A stretch of 41,863 nt of DNA from JBCCSZ01 sp039199225 (GCA_039199225.1 JBCCSZ010000018.1:1-41863); one strand, 5' to 3'. Shown: positions 1 to 8,121, numbered from the stretch's first letter. Notes: generated from the letters alone by a model not told the origin. Numbers and translations: made by a program.

Positions 1-1
1 A

Positions 2-1039
2 AAGTCTATCGGACATGGCTGCGATAAGGAAGTGCTGCGCATTGTAAATAGTATGAATGAAATGGCAGAGCCTTGGACAGCGGGCGAAAAAGATGGCGCT
101 AAGGTCCCTGTTTATTTCAACCTTCCCGTCAAATTCAAACTTGCCAACTCTGCCAAGGAAACAGAAACCAAAGACCAAATCGATGATCTTACGAAGAACA
201 TCGATCCCATCTTTTACCTCAATGGTACCAAGGTGGATAAAAAGGCCATCGATGATCTCAAAATGAATGACATCGGAATAATTGATATCTTGAAGGGAGA
301 CAAAGCGGTAGAAAAATATGGCGAAGAAGCTCGACAGGGGGTAGTGATTGTCTCTTCCAAAAATCCGATTTTCAATAAGGTCGACCAGATGCCTCGTTTC
401 CCAGGTTGCGAAGGTGAAGGCATTTCAGAGGACGAGCGCAAGAAGTGTGCTTTCGAAAAGTTGATCAAGTACCTTGGTGACAATCTAGAGTATCCAGAAT
501 TTGCAAAGCAGAATCAAGTAGAAGGTGTCGTAGTCGTAGGCTTCGTCGTAGATAAAGACGGCCAGATCACGCAACCAGAAATCAAACGTTCCATAGGCAG
601 CGGTTGCGACGAGGAAGTAATGCGAATCGTAGAGAAGATGCAAAACATGCCAGAGAAGTGGACACCAGGGGTAAAGGACGACAAAGCTGTCGACGTACAT
701 TTTAATCTCCCAATTAAATTCAAAATGAAAGATTCGGAAAAAGAGGCCGCTCAGAAAAATCATCCGGCGCCCGTCTTCCAATCCTTGACACTAGACAACT
801 TTAAAGCTTTTCCAAATCCATCCGACGGAAGAATCAATGTTGGCTTCCAAGCGCCCAAAACAGCCACAACCGTCCGAATCATCGACCTCAATGGCAAGGA
901 AGTTTATCGCCAGGAAATCCAAGACTTTAACGGCCAATTCAACGAAGAAATCAATCTGAACAATATGCCAAAAGGCAGCTTGTTCCTCAACATCATCCAA
1001 GGTGACAAAGGCTTTACCAAGACAATTATCTTAGAGTAA
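2..1039 (+). CDS. TonB C-terminal repeat protein with T9SS type A sorting domain (5' truncated)
   Basis: The reading frame is open from base 2 without a stop, and the first codons already match the end of a TonB C-terminal domain, so the gene starts left of the window. Two TonB-C segments are visible. One is cut by the edge (SIGHGCDKEV...FNLPVKFK); the other is complete and ends in the near-identical block SIGSGCDEEV...FNLPIKFK. Between them lies a stretch resembling a TonB-receptor plug (FYLNGTKVDKKAIDDL...YGEEARQGVVIVSSK). The last 80 or so residues are a T9SS type A sorting domain (FKAFPNPSDGRINV...GFTKTIILE), which normally sends proteins to the cell surface. A TonB-C fold usually works in the periplasm on an inner-membrane anchor, so the combination is odd. 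The missing N-terminus could be a BlaR1/M56-type membrane peptidase, as in related Bacteroidota proteins; this is inference. Confidence 0.85.
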   Translation, partial: KSIGHGCDKEVLRIVNSMNEMAEPWTAGEKDGAKVPVYFNLPVKFKLANSAKETETKDQIDDLTKNIDPIFYLNGTKVDKKAIDDLKMNDIGIIDILKGDKAVEKYGEEARQGVVIVSSKNPIFNKVDQMPRFPGCEGEGISEDERKKCAFEKLIKYLGDNLEYPEFAKQNQVEGVVVVGFVVDKDGQITQPEIKRSIGSGCDEEVMRIVEKMQNMPEKWTPGVKDDKAVDVHFNLPIKFKMKDSEKEAAQKNHPAPVFQSLTLDNFKAFPNPSDGRINVGFQAPKTATTVRIIDLNGKEVYRQEIQDFNGQFNEEINLNNMPKGSLFLNIIQGDKGFTKTIILE

Positions 1040-1078
1040 GACACCAATTTAATATTGAACCATAAAGATGACGGTGCT

Positions 1079-1105
1079 CCAGATTTCCTGTGATAGGAAA
1101 TCTGG
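1079..1105 (+). terminator. Intrinsic terminator-like hairpin
   Basis: A perfect 11-bp inverted repeat (CCAGATTTCCT / AGGAAATCTGG) with a 5-base loop lies 40 bases after the TonB-C/T9SS gene and is followed by GGCTTTG. It has only a weak T-tract. It sits between the first in-frame ATG (1068) and the ATG at 1128 of the next gene, which argues that 1128 is the real start. Confidence 0.6.
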
Positions 1106-1127
1106 GGCTTTGTACATGCTACAGCCT

Positions 1128-2636
1128 ATGAAAGCCTCCAAGCTACTTTTTCTCCTCCTTACCTCTATTTATTTTTTTGGTTGCACCAACACAACCCCAA
1201 CTAACCAGCTTCCATATGACTCCATTCCAAAGCAGCCCCACCTAGTTCGCATACAAGGCCAAGTCAGTCACCTGCAGGATGATTTTTCCAGACGCGTTCG
1301 CCTACTCGATGACCCTATTGGATCGGGCTTTCCAATGGAAATCGCAATTGATACCTTGGAGGAAGATGGCCGTTTTACCCTCAGCACTCAGTTGGATCGC
1401 CCCAGAGAAATCTTTTTTGAGTTCAACGACCGTTGGATCACGCTCCTGGTGGCGCCCGGAGACAGCTTTCAGTTGAATTTCCCAGCCGATTATTACAATG
1501 GTCTTCATCAGGTCTACCCGACCCTAAAAGTCAGTGGCAAAGGTGCCTTGAAAAATGAGCTGATGTTTGCCTTTCTAAATCGCTTCAACCGGAGGTTCGA
1601 CAACAATACTCAGCTGGGACAAAGATGGATGATGGACGAAGAAGAGTACTTGCAGTTTTGGGCAAAGGCTGAAATGGATCAAAACAATTTTTTGGACAGC
1701 TTCCTGCTAACCCAACCCCAATCCAGCCCTGCCTTCGAACAATGGGCCAGACATAAAATCTACTACGACATTACCTTTGCGCTACAAGAGTATCCACAAA
1801 TGCGGAAGAACCGACGAAAAGATGCTATGCCCTTGACTAGAGCCTACAAAGATCGGCTCAAAAGTCGAAAGCTCACCGACCCCACCGCCGTTGGTTCGCG
1901 CGCATACCTAAGAGCCATCGAAAGCTGCCGGATAGATATGCTGAAAAGGTCTCCGAGCATCTTTTTCACCAGCCTCCCAATGACGCCAATTAGCTCAAAC
2001 GATGTCCGGAGGGAATTGAAAAAACTGCAAAACCAGACAACGCCCTTACTCCGCGAATACTTATCTGCTCAGTACATGGATTGCTTACTGGAACAGGACC
2101 ATTGGCACAGCCTTCAGCCGCATTACGAAGATGTACTTTCAACTTTTGCCGATACTACTGTACGCACATACCTGGAAAGAAAACGCCACCATCTGTACGA
2201 TACATTAAACCTTCCCAAGCCCTCTCCCCAAGTTCAAATCAGGATGGTTCATCCGCAACAACCACTGGATCAGTTATTTGAAAAATACTACAAAGGAAAA
2301 ATCATTTGTCTTACCCAGTGGAATACCTATCAGCCGCAATGGGGACTGAAGAATTTACCGGCTGCTCAAAAAGCCTGCAAAGAGGTTGCATTTGTTTATA
2401 TAGCGCATCATTCTCCCCCAGCACAATGGTATCGAAAACTTACCAGTGATGATTATCCCGGCGATCATTTTTTGCTAAGCAATGAGACCTATATGACCAT
2501 CGACAGCTTATTTTTCCACAACGATCGCCGCTATCCACACCTATTAATCGATCGGGATGGTATTATTCAACAAGGACAAAATTGGCTATTTGGTAGGCAT
2601 CTAATCAAAGCGCTCAAAAAGCTCAGCAATCAATAA
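1128..2636 (+). CDS. Lipoprotein with degenerate TlpA/thioredoxin-like C-terminal domain
   Basis: The start at 1128 gives a 502-aa lipoprotein with a signal peptide ending in YFFGC (lipid-bearing Cys19). An earlier in-frame ATG at 1068 would place a hairpin inside the coding sequence and bury the signal peptide. After the signal comes a beta-rich region like the N-terminal domain (DUF4369-type) of Bacteroidota TlpA-family disulfide reductases, then a long helical middle. The C-terminal part (about residues 390-500) follows the thioredoxin pattern: GKIICLTQW, an alpha region, VAFVYIAHH, then YPHLLIDRDG, where a cis-Pro strand and a D-x-x-G turn would be expected. The WAxWCGPC active site is replaced by WNTYQPQW (W398 to W405), so it cannot do thiol-disulfide chemistry. 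It may be a binding or scaffold relative. The thioredoxin assignment is by eye. Confidence 0.65.
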   Translation: MKASKLLFLLLTSIYFFGCTNTTPTNQLPYDSIPKQPHLVRIQGQVSHLQDDFSRRVRLLDDPIGSGFPMEIAIDTLEEDGRFTLSTQLDRPREIFFEFNDRWITLLVAPGDSFQLNFPADYYNGLHQVYPTLKVSGKGALKNELMFAFLNRFNRRFDNNTQLGQRWMMDEEEYLQFWAKAEMDQNNFLDSFLLTQPQSSPAFEQWARHKIYYDITFALQEYPQMRKNRRKDAMPLTRAYKDRLKSRKLTDPTAVGSRAYLRAIESCRIDMLKRSPSIFFTSLPMTPISSNDVRRELKKLQNQTTPLLREYLSAQYMDCLLEQDHWHSLQPHYEDVLSTFADTTVRTYLERKRHHLYDTLNLPKPSPQVQIRMVHPQQPLDQLFEKYYKGKIICLTQWNTYQPQWGLKNLPAAQKACKEVAFVYIAHHSPPAQWYRKLTSDDYPGDHFLLSNETYMTIDSLFFHNDRRYPHLLIDRDGIIQQGQNWLFGRHLIKALKKLSNQ

Positions 2637-2707
2637 GTTTCGACAAATAGTTTTGCACCAAGGCTTTTGTTTGTATTTTACTTGGCCCAACATCAAAATG
2701 CCAAAGG

Positions 2708-4006
2708 ATGCAAGATAAAAAGACAGATGTTCCAGCGAACTCTCCAGCTGTTCAACGCCAACGAGAACTGTACATCGGCGGTTTGAGTGGCAAGCGGCCA
2801 AGCATTCCCATCAGTTTCACAGCACTCCAAAGTGCGGCAAAGGAGAAAATGTCACCAGAAGCTTTCGCCTACGTCGCAGGTGGCGCGGGCCTGGAACGCA
2901 GCATGCACCACAATGTTCAAGCATTCGACCAATGGCGAATCTGGCCACGCATGCTCAAAGACGTCTCTCAACGCGACCTATCCATTGAGCTATTTGGCAA
3001 AAAGCTACCATCTCCTTTTTTACTCTCTCCCATAGGTGTCTTAGAATTGGCACATTCAGAGGCCGACCTGGCGGTAGCACGTGCCGCCGCTGCTCACCAG
3101 ATTCCAATGATTTTTTCCAACCAAGCCTCCTTCCCAATGGAAGAATGCAGCGCCCAAATGGCACAGGCCCCCCGCTGGTTCCAACTGTATTGGAGCAAGT
3201 CCAACGAACTGGTGGCTTCCCTCGTTCAAAGGGCAGAAGCCTGCGGATGCGATGCCATCGTCGTAACACTGGACACCACCATGCTGGGCTGGCGCGAACG
3301 TGATCTGGACCTAGCCTACCTTCCCTTTATGCAGGGCAAAGGCATTGCCCAATACGTCAGCGACCCCGTTTTTCAGAAGATGCTCGATGAGCCCGAAGCC
3401 GCAGGCGCTCCCGACGTCAAACCCCAAATCAATCTCCAAACGCTGACCAACCTCACGCGATTGATGGCCAAATATCCTGGCAGCACCCTGGGCAACTTTC
3501 GCTCCAAGCGTCCACTACAGGCGGTTCGCAAGTTTACCAACGTATATTCCAGGCCCTCACTCTCTTGGCAAGACCTCCTATTCCTCCGTCAATGCACTCG
3601 CCTACCCATCCTGTTGAAAGGCATTCTACATCCAGAAGATGCCAAAATGGCTGTCGATGCTGGTGTCGATGGCATCGTTGTTTCCAATCACGGAGGCCGC
3701 CAGGTAGATGGCTCGATCTCCTCCATAACGGCTTTGCCACATGTGATAGAAGCGGTAAAAGGACAGATTCCTGTCTTGATGGACAGCGGCATCCGCAATG
3801 GCGCACATGCTTTTAAGGCATTGGCGCTGGGAGCCAAAGCCGTTTGTATCGGCCGCCCCTATGTCTATGGTTTGGCACTGGGTGGCGAACAGGGCGTCCG
3901 GGAAGTACTGAAAAATATACTAGCAGATTTTGAATTGACCATGGGGCTCGCCGGCTGTAAGGAGGTCGGCGAAATAAACACCTCCATGCTGATGAAGATT
4001 GGATGA
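2708..4006 (+). CDS. FMN-dependent alpha-hydroxy acid dehydrogenase/oxidase
   Basis: This 432-aa protein belongs to the lactate dehydrogenase/glycolate oxidase TIM-barrel flavoprotein family, which oxidises L-2-hydroxy acids to 2-oxo acids with FMN. Visible hallmarks are the N-terminal AFAYVAGGAG segment, the phosphate-binding strand with the substrate Lys (PILLKGI), and the signature VVSNHGGRQVDG with the catalytic His328. The FMN-phosphate region PVLMDSGIRNG...KAVCIGRPYVYGLALGG follows. A central insertion after TLDTTMLGWRERDLDLAYLPF resembles loop 4 of lactate 2-monooxygenase-like members, so substrate and electron acceptor (oxygen or quinone) cannot be told from sequence. It has no signal peptide. 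It stands alone, converging on the DUF2167 gene. Confidence 0.92.
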   Translation: MQDKKTDVPANSPAVQRQRELYIGGLSGKRPSIPISFTALQSAAKEKMSPEAFAYVAGGAGLERSMHHNVQAFDQWRIWPRMLKDVSQRDLSIELFGKKLPSPFLLSPIGVLELAHSEADLAVARAAAAHQIPMIFSNQASFPMEECSAQMAQAPRWFQLYWSKSNELVASLVQRAEACGCDAIVVTLDTTMLGWRERDLDLAYLPFMQGKGIAQYVSDPVFQKMLDEPEAAGAPDVKPQINLQTLTNLTRLMAKYPGSTLGNFRSKRPLQAVRKFTNVYSRPSLSWQDLLFLRQCTRLPILLKGILHPEDAKMAVDAGVDGIVVSNHGGRQVDGSISSITALPHVIEAVKGQIPVLMDSGIRNGAHAFKALALGAKAVCIGRPYVYGLALGGEQGVREVLKNILADFELTMGLAGCKEVGEINTSMLMKIG

Positions 4007-4015
4007 TGAAATGGA

Positions 4016-4048
4016 CACGAGTCACCCCGACATTCAGGATGACTCGTG
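4016..4048. terminator. Hairpin between convergent genes
   Basis: A perfect 9-bp inverted repeat (CACGAGTCA / TGACTCGTG) with a 15-base loop sits 9 bases after the alpha-hydroxy acid dehydrogenase stop and 20 bases from the end of the converging DUF2167 gene. Neither strand has a good T-tract, so it may work as a two-way stop only weakly. Confidence 0.45.
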
Positions 4049-4068
4049 CTAAAGAAAAAATGGATGGA

Positions 4069-5007
4069 TTAAGCCTCTTGCTCAGACTCTACTACCTGCT
4101 CCTTCCCTCCAAATAGACGTCGGATACCAGCAAATCCAGCAATAACCGCCAAAGCAATGAATTTCCAAAACTTGGCCAACAGTATACCTATTTTGGCCAG
4201 AATTCCTGCTTTAGCCAATACCTTACCAGCGATCAAACCACCGATACCATAGGCAGCTACTCTGTCCAACTTGGGGTCAAAGTCAGCATATCGATGGGTG
4301 TCGTTGAAATTAACGCCTGGCAGGATCGATCCGATTTTTGTCTTCACTTCTGGCAATACATCCATGCCACCAATGACATTTAGTTGTAAGTACCCCTTGC
4401 GGCCCAAAATCCGGATGTTGTAGTTCAAGGTATTGGTTTCGTCGGTCCCAAAACGCAGTTCCTTGGCCCAGTGCAGCTTCTTTTCTGCCGAATCGTAATA
4501 AGGCGGCGAAGCCCAACCGACCAATTCAACCGCCTCGTACCCCATTTCGATCCGATCGGTATTGATCGCCCTGGCATCTTCCTGCATGCCGGTCAACAAC
4601 TCGTCATAGTCAATGTCCTTGGCATCCGAATCATCGATGTAGCCATCTTCAGAATAAGTAATGTTGATGGCATAATGCCCCTCGTCGGACAATTTCAAGT
4701 CCTCGGGAAAAAGCATTCCCAAAGAATGATTGCCAGCAGCATCTGGTGGATTGCCCCAAAGATCTGTCAAAACCAAGGCACTTTTCTCAGGTCCAAGGTA
4801 TTTGTAGCCCTCCGGCACCAGTAGGGTAGCCAGTCCGTCTTTTATTTGAATGTTTCCTTTTTGAAAATCAAAGGTCTGTTCAACACTGTCCAAATAAGCA
4901 AAGTAGGCTTCGATCATAGCTTGTTGTACAATGGCTGTCGAATCTTCGCTGGCCCGCATTTGGACAAAGGTCAGGCAAAAGATTGCAACCACTAAGAAAT
5001 TTTTCAT
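4069..5007 (-). CDS. DUF2167 membrane-anchored protein
   Basis: The ATG at 5007 gives 312 residues starting MKNFLVVAIFCLTFVQ, a clear signal peptide; a TTG two codons upstream is less likely. The body matches the DUF2167 family: IQIKDGLATLLVPEGYKYL, then LWGNPP, a YSEDGYIDDSDA strand, YEAVELVGWASPPYYD and AKELRFG. The C-terminal part has two hydrophobic stretches (about 250-290) followed by a basic, charged tail, so the soluble domain is probably displayed outside the cytoplasm and anchored at its C-terminus. The biochemical role of the family is unknown. The gene is monocistronic as far as the window shows, facing the alpha-hydroxy acid dehydrogenase. Confidence 0.85.
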   Translation of the reverse strand: MKNFLVVAIFCLTFVQMRASEDSTAIVQQAMIEAYFAYLDSVEQTFDFQKGNIQIKDGLATLLVPEGYKYLGPEKSALVLTDLWGNPPDAAGNHSLGMLFPEDLKLSDEGHYAINITYSEDGYIDDSDAKDIDYDELLTGMQEDARAINTDRIEMGYEAVELVGWASPPYYDSAEKKLHWAKELRFGTDETNTLNYNIRILGRKGYLQLNVIGGMDVLPEVKTKIGSILPGVNFNDTHRYADFDPKLDRVAAYGIGGLIAGKVLAKAGILAKIGILLAKFWKFIALAVIAGFAGIRRLFGGKEQVVESEQEA

Positions 5008-5220
5008 TGTCAAGGTTTTAGTTGAGAAAAAAATATTTACATAACTTTATCAAGCCAGCAACCAAGCTCGGTGGTGGTCTTCTACTGTTTTCGAGCTTTG
5101 TTGCCCTGGCAACGCCCTTTGTAACGAGATTTGCAGGCTTTTCATTCCATGTCTGTTCAAAATAAAATAAATGGTGTGTCAGGTGACCAATAAAATTATC
5201 TGTATAAAACGTCAATATTC

Positions 5221-5493
5221 ATGCCCGTCATCAGATTTACCAATGCCCTCAAGCGTTTTTATCCTGCCCTAGAGCCATTGGAATCGAACGCTTCCAACCT
5301 CAGAAGCGTTCTAAAGGAACTGGAAGCGTGCCATCCTGGATTCAGCAGCTATATTGTGGACGATTTGGGACAAGTTCGAAAGCACGTCAACATATTTGTG
5401 GATGGTAAACTCATTCGCGACCGAGAGTGCCTCTCCGATTCCCTTCAAGGAGCCAAAGAAGTTTACATTATGCAGGCTTTGTCAGGAGGATAG
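5221..5493 (+). CDS. MoaD/ThiS-family ubiquitin-like protein
   Basis: The 90-aa product has the beta-grasp pattern of MoaD/ThiS sulfur carriers: a first strand PVIRFTNAL, a helix rich in Leu and Glu (NLRSVLKELEACHPGF), HVNIFVDGKLI and a last strand EVYIMQALSGG. It ends in the Gly-Gly tail that is adenylated and thiocarboxylated in this family. No MoaE, MoeB/ThiF or other cofactor-synthesis gene is nearby, so the acceptor pathway cannot be inferred. Stand-alone MoaD/ThiS-like proteins of this kind are common in Bacteroidota. The ATG at 5221 begins directly at the first beta strand. Confidence 0.82.
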   Translation: MPVIRFTNALKRFYPALEPLESNASNLRSVLKELEACHPGFSSYIVDDLGQVRKHVNIFVDGKLIRDRECLSDSLQGAKEVYIMQALSGG

Positions 5494-5681
5494 AATACTT
5501 ATGGGTCTTTTGTAGGAAATTAATACGGTACTATTGTTGCGATCTTGAAAACATTTTGCTAAACTTGAATTTGGTCTCAATTGTTTATACTCTTGCACTT
5601 ATGGTTTTAAAGTACTCAAACGCCTAGTTTTTGCGTTTTTTATACTTGATTCAGATTTAAAAACTAAAACATCAAAATAAT

Positions 5682-6458
5682 ATGAGTCGATTTGAAAGAT
5701 TTATGAAATCATCTAATCCGGTGATGAATGAGGAAGCTTACAAGAAAGCTTCTCCGGATGTCCTGGACTCCGAAATAGTCGGCGCAGGCCAAACAGGCCG
5801 AATGACCGTCAATGGAGCCATCAATAAAACCCTGATTTTAATGGGGCTTATGCTGATCACAACTGTTATCGGCTATACCATGGTCGGAACGTTTGGTAGT
5901 CTCCTCATGTGGGGTGGTGCCATAGGTGGCCTAATCGTAGTCCTCATCGCTTCCTTCAAACCACATTTATCTCCAACCCTAGCACCTATTTATGCGCTGT
6001 TGGAGGGCTTGTTTGTCGGTGCTATATCTGCTGTTTATGCCTCTGTTTTCGATGGCATCATCTTCCAGGCTGTTTCCTTGACCCTTGCCGTTCTGTTTAT
6101 GATGTTGTTCATCTACAAGAGCCGCATCATCAAAGTTACCAGCAAATTTCGGGCAGGTGTCGTTATGGCAACCGGTGCGATTTTTCTGGTTTACATCGTC
6201 GCCATTGTGTTGTCTTTCTTCGGCATCAATATGCCTTATTTGCACGAAAGCAGCCCACTTGGCATCGGTATTAGCTTTGTCATCATTGGCGTAGCAGCAC
6301 TCAACCTCTTGTTGGATTTCGACAACTTCGAAAAGGGAGAGCAGTTGGGAGCCCCTAGCTACATGGAGTGGTTCTCTGCAATGGGCTTGTTGATTACACT
6401 TGTATGGCTGTACATAGAAATTCTGCGCTTGATTGCGATGTTCTCCTCTAGTGACTAA
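5682..6458 (+). CDS. Bax inhibitor-1/YccA family membrane protein
   Basis: This 258-aa protein has a short polar N-terminus (MSRFERFMKSSNPVM, typical of the Bacteroidota/actinobacterial branch) followed by about seven hydrophobic segments between residues 45 and 255. Family features include the glycine-rich start of the membrane part, a PHLSPTLAPIYALLEGLFVGAISAVY segment, LNLLLDFDNFEKG between late helices, and a final helix containing WLYIEILRLI. Bacterial members (YbhL, YetJ) are inner-membrane proteins; YetJ has been described as a pH-sensitive calcium leak. The role here is unproved. The gene is followed by a strong inverted repeat. Confidence 0.92.
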   Translation: MSRFERFMKSSNPVMNEEAYKKASPDVLDSEIVGAGQTGRMTVNGAINKTLILMGLMLITTVIGYTMVGTFGSLLMWGGAIGGLIVVLIASFKPHLSPTLAPIYALLEGLFVGAISAVYASVFDGIIFQAVSLTLAVLFMMLFIYKSRIIKVTSKFRAGVVMATGAIFLVYIVAIVLSFFGINMPYLHESSPLGIGISFVIIGVAALNLLLDFDNFEKGEQLGAPSYMEWFSAMGLLITLVWLYIEILRLIAMFSSSD

Positions 6459-6471
6459 CATCCTATCTATC

Positions 6472-6518
6472 TCATCCACAGTCGATTGAAGGCATTGTCC
6501 ACAATCGACTGTGGATAA
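6472..6518. repeat. 15-bp perfect inverted repeat carrying DnaA-box-like 9-mers
   Basis: The arms 6474-6488 and 6502-6516 (ATCCACAGTCGATTG and its exact complement) are separated by 13 bases. Within 47 bp there are three 9-mers close to the DnaA box TTATCCACA: TCATCCACA (6472-6480, plus), TTGTCCACA (6495-6503, plus) and a perfect TTATCCACA on the minus strand (6510-6518). The hairpin lies 15 bases after the Bax-inhibitor stop and is followed by AACTTTAGTCTTCTTT, so a terminator is the simplest reading. Confidence 0.6.
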
Positions 6519-6550
6519 CTTTAGTCTTCTTTCCAATCCCCCTTCTCTCC

Positions 6551-7147
6551 ATGTTTTACGAATTTAAGGGCTTCCGCCCAGTTGTTCATCCATCCTCTTT
6601 TGTTCATCCGCAAGCTGCTGTCACCGGTAATGTCGTTATCGGAAAAGATGTCTACATCGGCCCAGGTGCTGCCATCCGGGGCGACTGGGGAGGCATCGTC
6701 ATTGAAGATGGCTGCAATGTCCAGGAAAATTGTACCATCCATATGTTTCCAGGGGTTACTGTCCGCTTGCAGCAGGGTGCCCACATTGGTCATGGAGCCA
6801 TTATCCACGGTGCTGACATTGGACAAAATGTCCTGGTCGGAATGAATGCTGTTGTGATGGATCGCGTGAAAGTGGGCAAAAACTGCATCATCGGAGCATT
6901 GGCATTTGTCAAGGCCGACATGGTGCTGCCAGAGCGCTCTCTGGTGGTGGGCAACCCTGCCAAAATCATCAAGGAGGTCAGCGACGAGATGATTCATTGG
7001 AAGACCGCAGGAACGGCACTTTACCAAAAGCTCCCTTCGGAGTGCCACAAAAGCCTCAGAGCTTGTGAGCCACTGGACGCCATCCCTGCCAATCGCCCTG
7101 GACAGGAAGTCCTGTTCAAGACCTGGAACGAGATCAAGGATGCCTGA
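6551..7147 (+). CDS. paaY: PaaY-like hexapeptide-repeat protein (gamma-carbonic anhydrase family)
   Basis: The 198-aa product is a left-handed beta-helix protein. Imperfect hexapeptide repeats run from about residue 12 to 130 (for example VVIGKDVYIGPGAAIRGDWG, HIGHGAIIHGADIGQNVLVGMNAVV). His residues in the IHGxx and IGHG turns are placed like the zinc ligands of gamma-carbonic anhydrases. Length and the C-terminal segment (VGNPAKIIKEVSDEMIHWKTAGTALYQ...LPSECHKSL) fit PaaY, a thioesterase-like helper of phenylacetyl-CoA catabolism, better than CaiE or stand-alone carbonic anhydrases. PaaZ lies 6 kb away, which supports the call. The downstream metallo-hydrolase gene starts inside this one, so the two are probably translated together. 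Confidence 0.78.
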   Translation: MFYEFKGFRPVVHPSSFVHPQAAVTGNVVIGKDVYIGPGAAIRGDWGGIVIEDGCNVQENCTIHMFPGVTVRLQQGAHIGHGAIIHGADIGQNVLVGMNAVVMDRVKVGKNCIIGALAFVKADMVLPERSLVVGNPAKIIKEVSDEMIHWKTAGTALYQKLPSECHKSLRACEPLDAIPANRPGQEVLFKTWNEIKDA

Positions 7148-8120
7148 TCCTTTGCTGAAATACAGCCTCATATGTCTCCTATCGGTCGGGCTATATGCTT
7201 GCCAATCTGATACGGCATCACCCAATATAGCCCTTACGAATACATCCAAAGCTGCTGGACCATTTTTGCAAATACTGGGCATCGCACAAGATGCAGGATA
7301 CCCACAGGCAGCTTGCCAAAAAGCCTGCTGCAAAAGCATTTGGGGGCAGCGCAAAGCCTATCAAATGGTTGCTTCGATTGGCATTAGCGATCCAGCCTCC
7401 GGACAATGCTGGATGCTGGACGCTACCCCTGATTTTAAAGAGCAGTTGCAACTGCTGACACAAACAGAGCCAGGCAGAGACGACTACACCTTGGCAGGCA
7501 TATTTCTCACCCACGCGCACATTGGGCATTACACGGGTTTGATGCACCTGGGCAGGGAAGTCATGGGGGCCAAATCTGTTCCCGTATTTGCCATGCCCAG
7601 AATGCGTTGGTTTTTATCTGGCAACGGCCCCTGGAGTCAATTGGTCAAACTTCAAAACGTCAATCTACACGCCCTAACTGCTGACTCTAGCATTCAACTG
7701 AACAATCAACTCAAGATCATGCCTTTTCTGGTGCCACATCGAGATGAGTTCTCAGAAACGGTTGGTTACCGCATTGAAGGTCCTAGTCAAACGTGTATCT
7801 ATATTCCGGATATTGACAAGTGGCACGACTGGAAGCACTCCATCGACTCTTTGATTCAAGAAGTGGACCTGGCATTTCTGGATGGGACTTTTTATCAAAA
7901 TGGTGAAATTCCAGGGAGAGATATGAGCGAAATTCCACATCCTTTTGTGGAAGAAAGCATAGATGTGTTTAGAAATTTGCCACTAGACGAGCGGAAAAAA
8001 GTCTGGTTCATTCACCTCAACCACACCAACCCATTGCTCAACCCTGACTCCGAGGCTGTAAAAGCGGTTCGCAAGGCCGGACACCAGGTAGCTCGACAAG
8101 ACTTAAGGTTTGATTTATAA
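7140..8120 (+). CDS. PqqB-like MBL-fold metallo-hydrolase lipoprotein
   Basis: The start at 7140 (326 aa) gives a lipoprotein signal ending LYAC (Cys21) and an 8-base overlap with paaY; an upstream ATG at 7065 lacks this logic. The mature part resembles PqqB in the metallo-beta-lactamase superfamily: FLQILGIAQDAGYPQAACQKACC (the Cys cluster where PqqB has its own Cys set), WMLDATPDF, and the metal motif LTHAHIGHYTG. The last has H125, H127 and H130 but Gly instead of the usual Asp in HxHxDH. Further motifs are YIPDID, LAFLDGTFY and FIHLNHTNP. No other pqq gene is present, so PQQ synthesis is unlikely. It is more likely an exported hydrolase of unknown substrate. Confidence 0.82.
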   Translation: MPDPLLKYSLICLLSVGLYACQSDTASPNIALTNTSKAAGPFLQILGIAQDAGYPQAACQKACCKSIWGQRKAYQMVASIGISDPASGQCWMLDATPDFKEQLQLLTQTEPGRDDYTLAGIFLTHAHIGHYTGLMHLGREVMGAKSVPVFAMPRMRWFLSGNGPWSQLVKLQNVNLHALTADSSIQLNNQLKIMPFLVPHRDEFSETVGYRIEGPSQTCIYIPDIDKWHDWKHSIDSLIQEVDLAFLDGTFYQNGEIPGRDMSEIPHPFVEESIDVFRNLPLDERKKVWFIHLNHTNPLLNPDSEAVKAVRKAGHQVARQDLRFDL

Positions 8121-8121
8121 A

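Noticed and set aside
5018..5215. Possible 65-aa gene in the gap before the MoaD-like gene
   Set aside because: It has no recognisable features; the region is better read as the promoter zone of two divergent genes. It contains a short palindrome (GTTGCC-CT-GGCAAC, 5100-5113).
5979..6536. Open frame of 185 codons on the minus strand
   Set aside because: Antisense to the Bax-inhibitor gene, with many Asn/Gln/His codons and no hydrophobic or domain pattern.
6521..7354. Open frame of 277 codons on the minus strand
   Set aside because: It is antisense to paaY and the start of the metallo-hydrolase gene; its composition mirrors the codon pattern of those genes.
7140..8120. PQQ biosynthesis protein B
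   Set aside because: The protein is a lipoprotein, its metal motif is altered, and no other pqq gene is present, so only PqqB-like is claimed.
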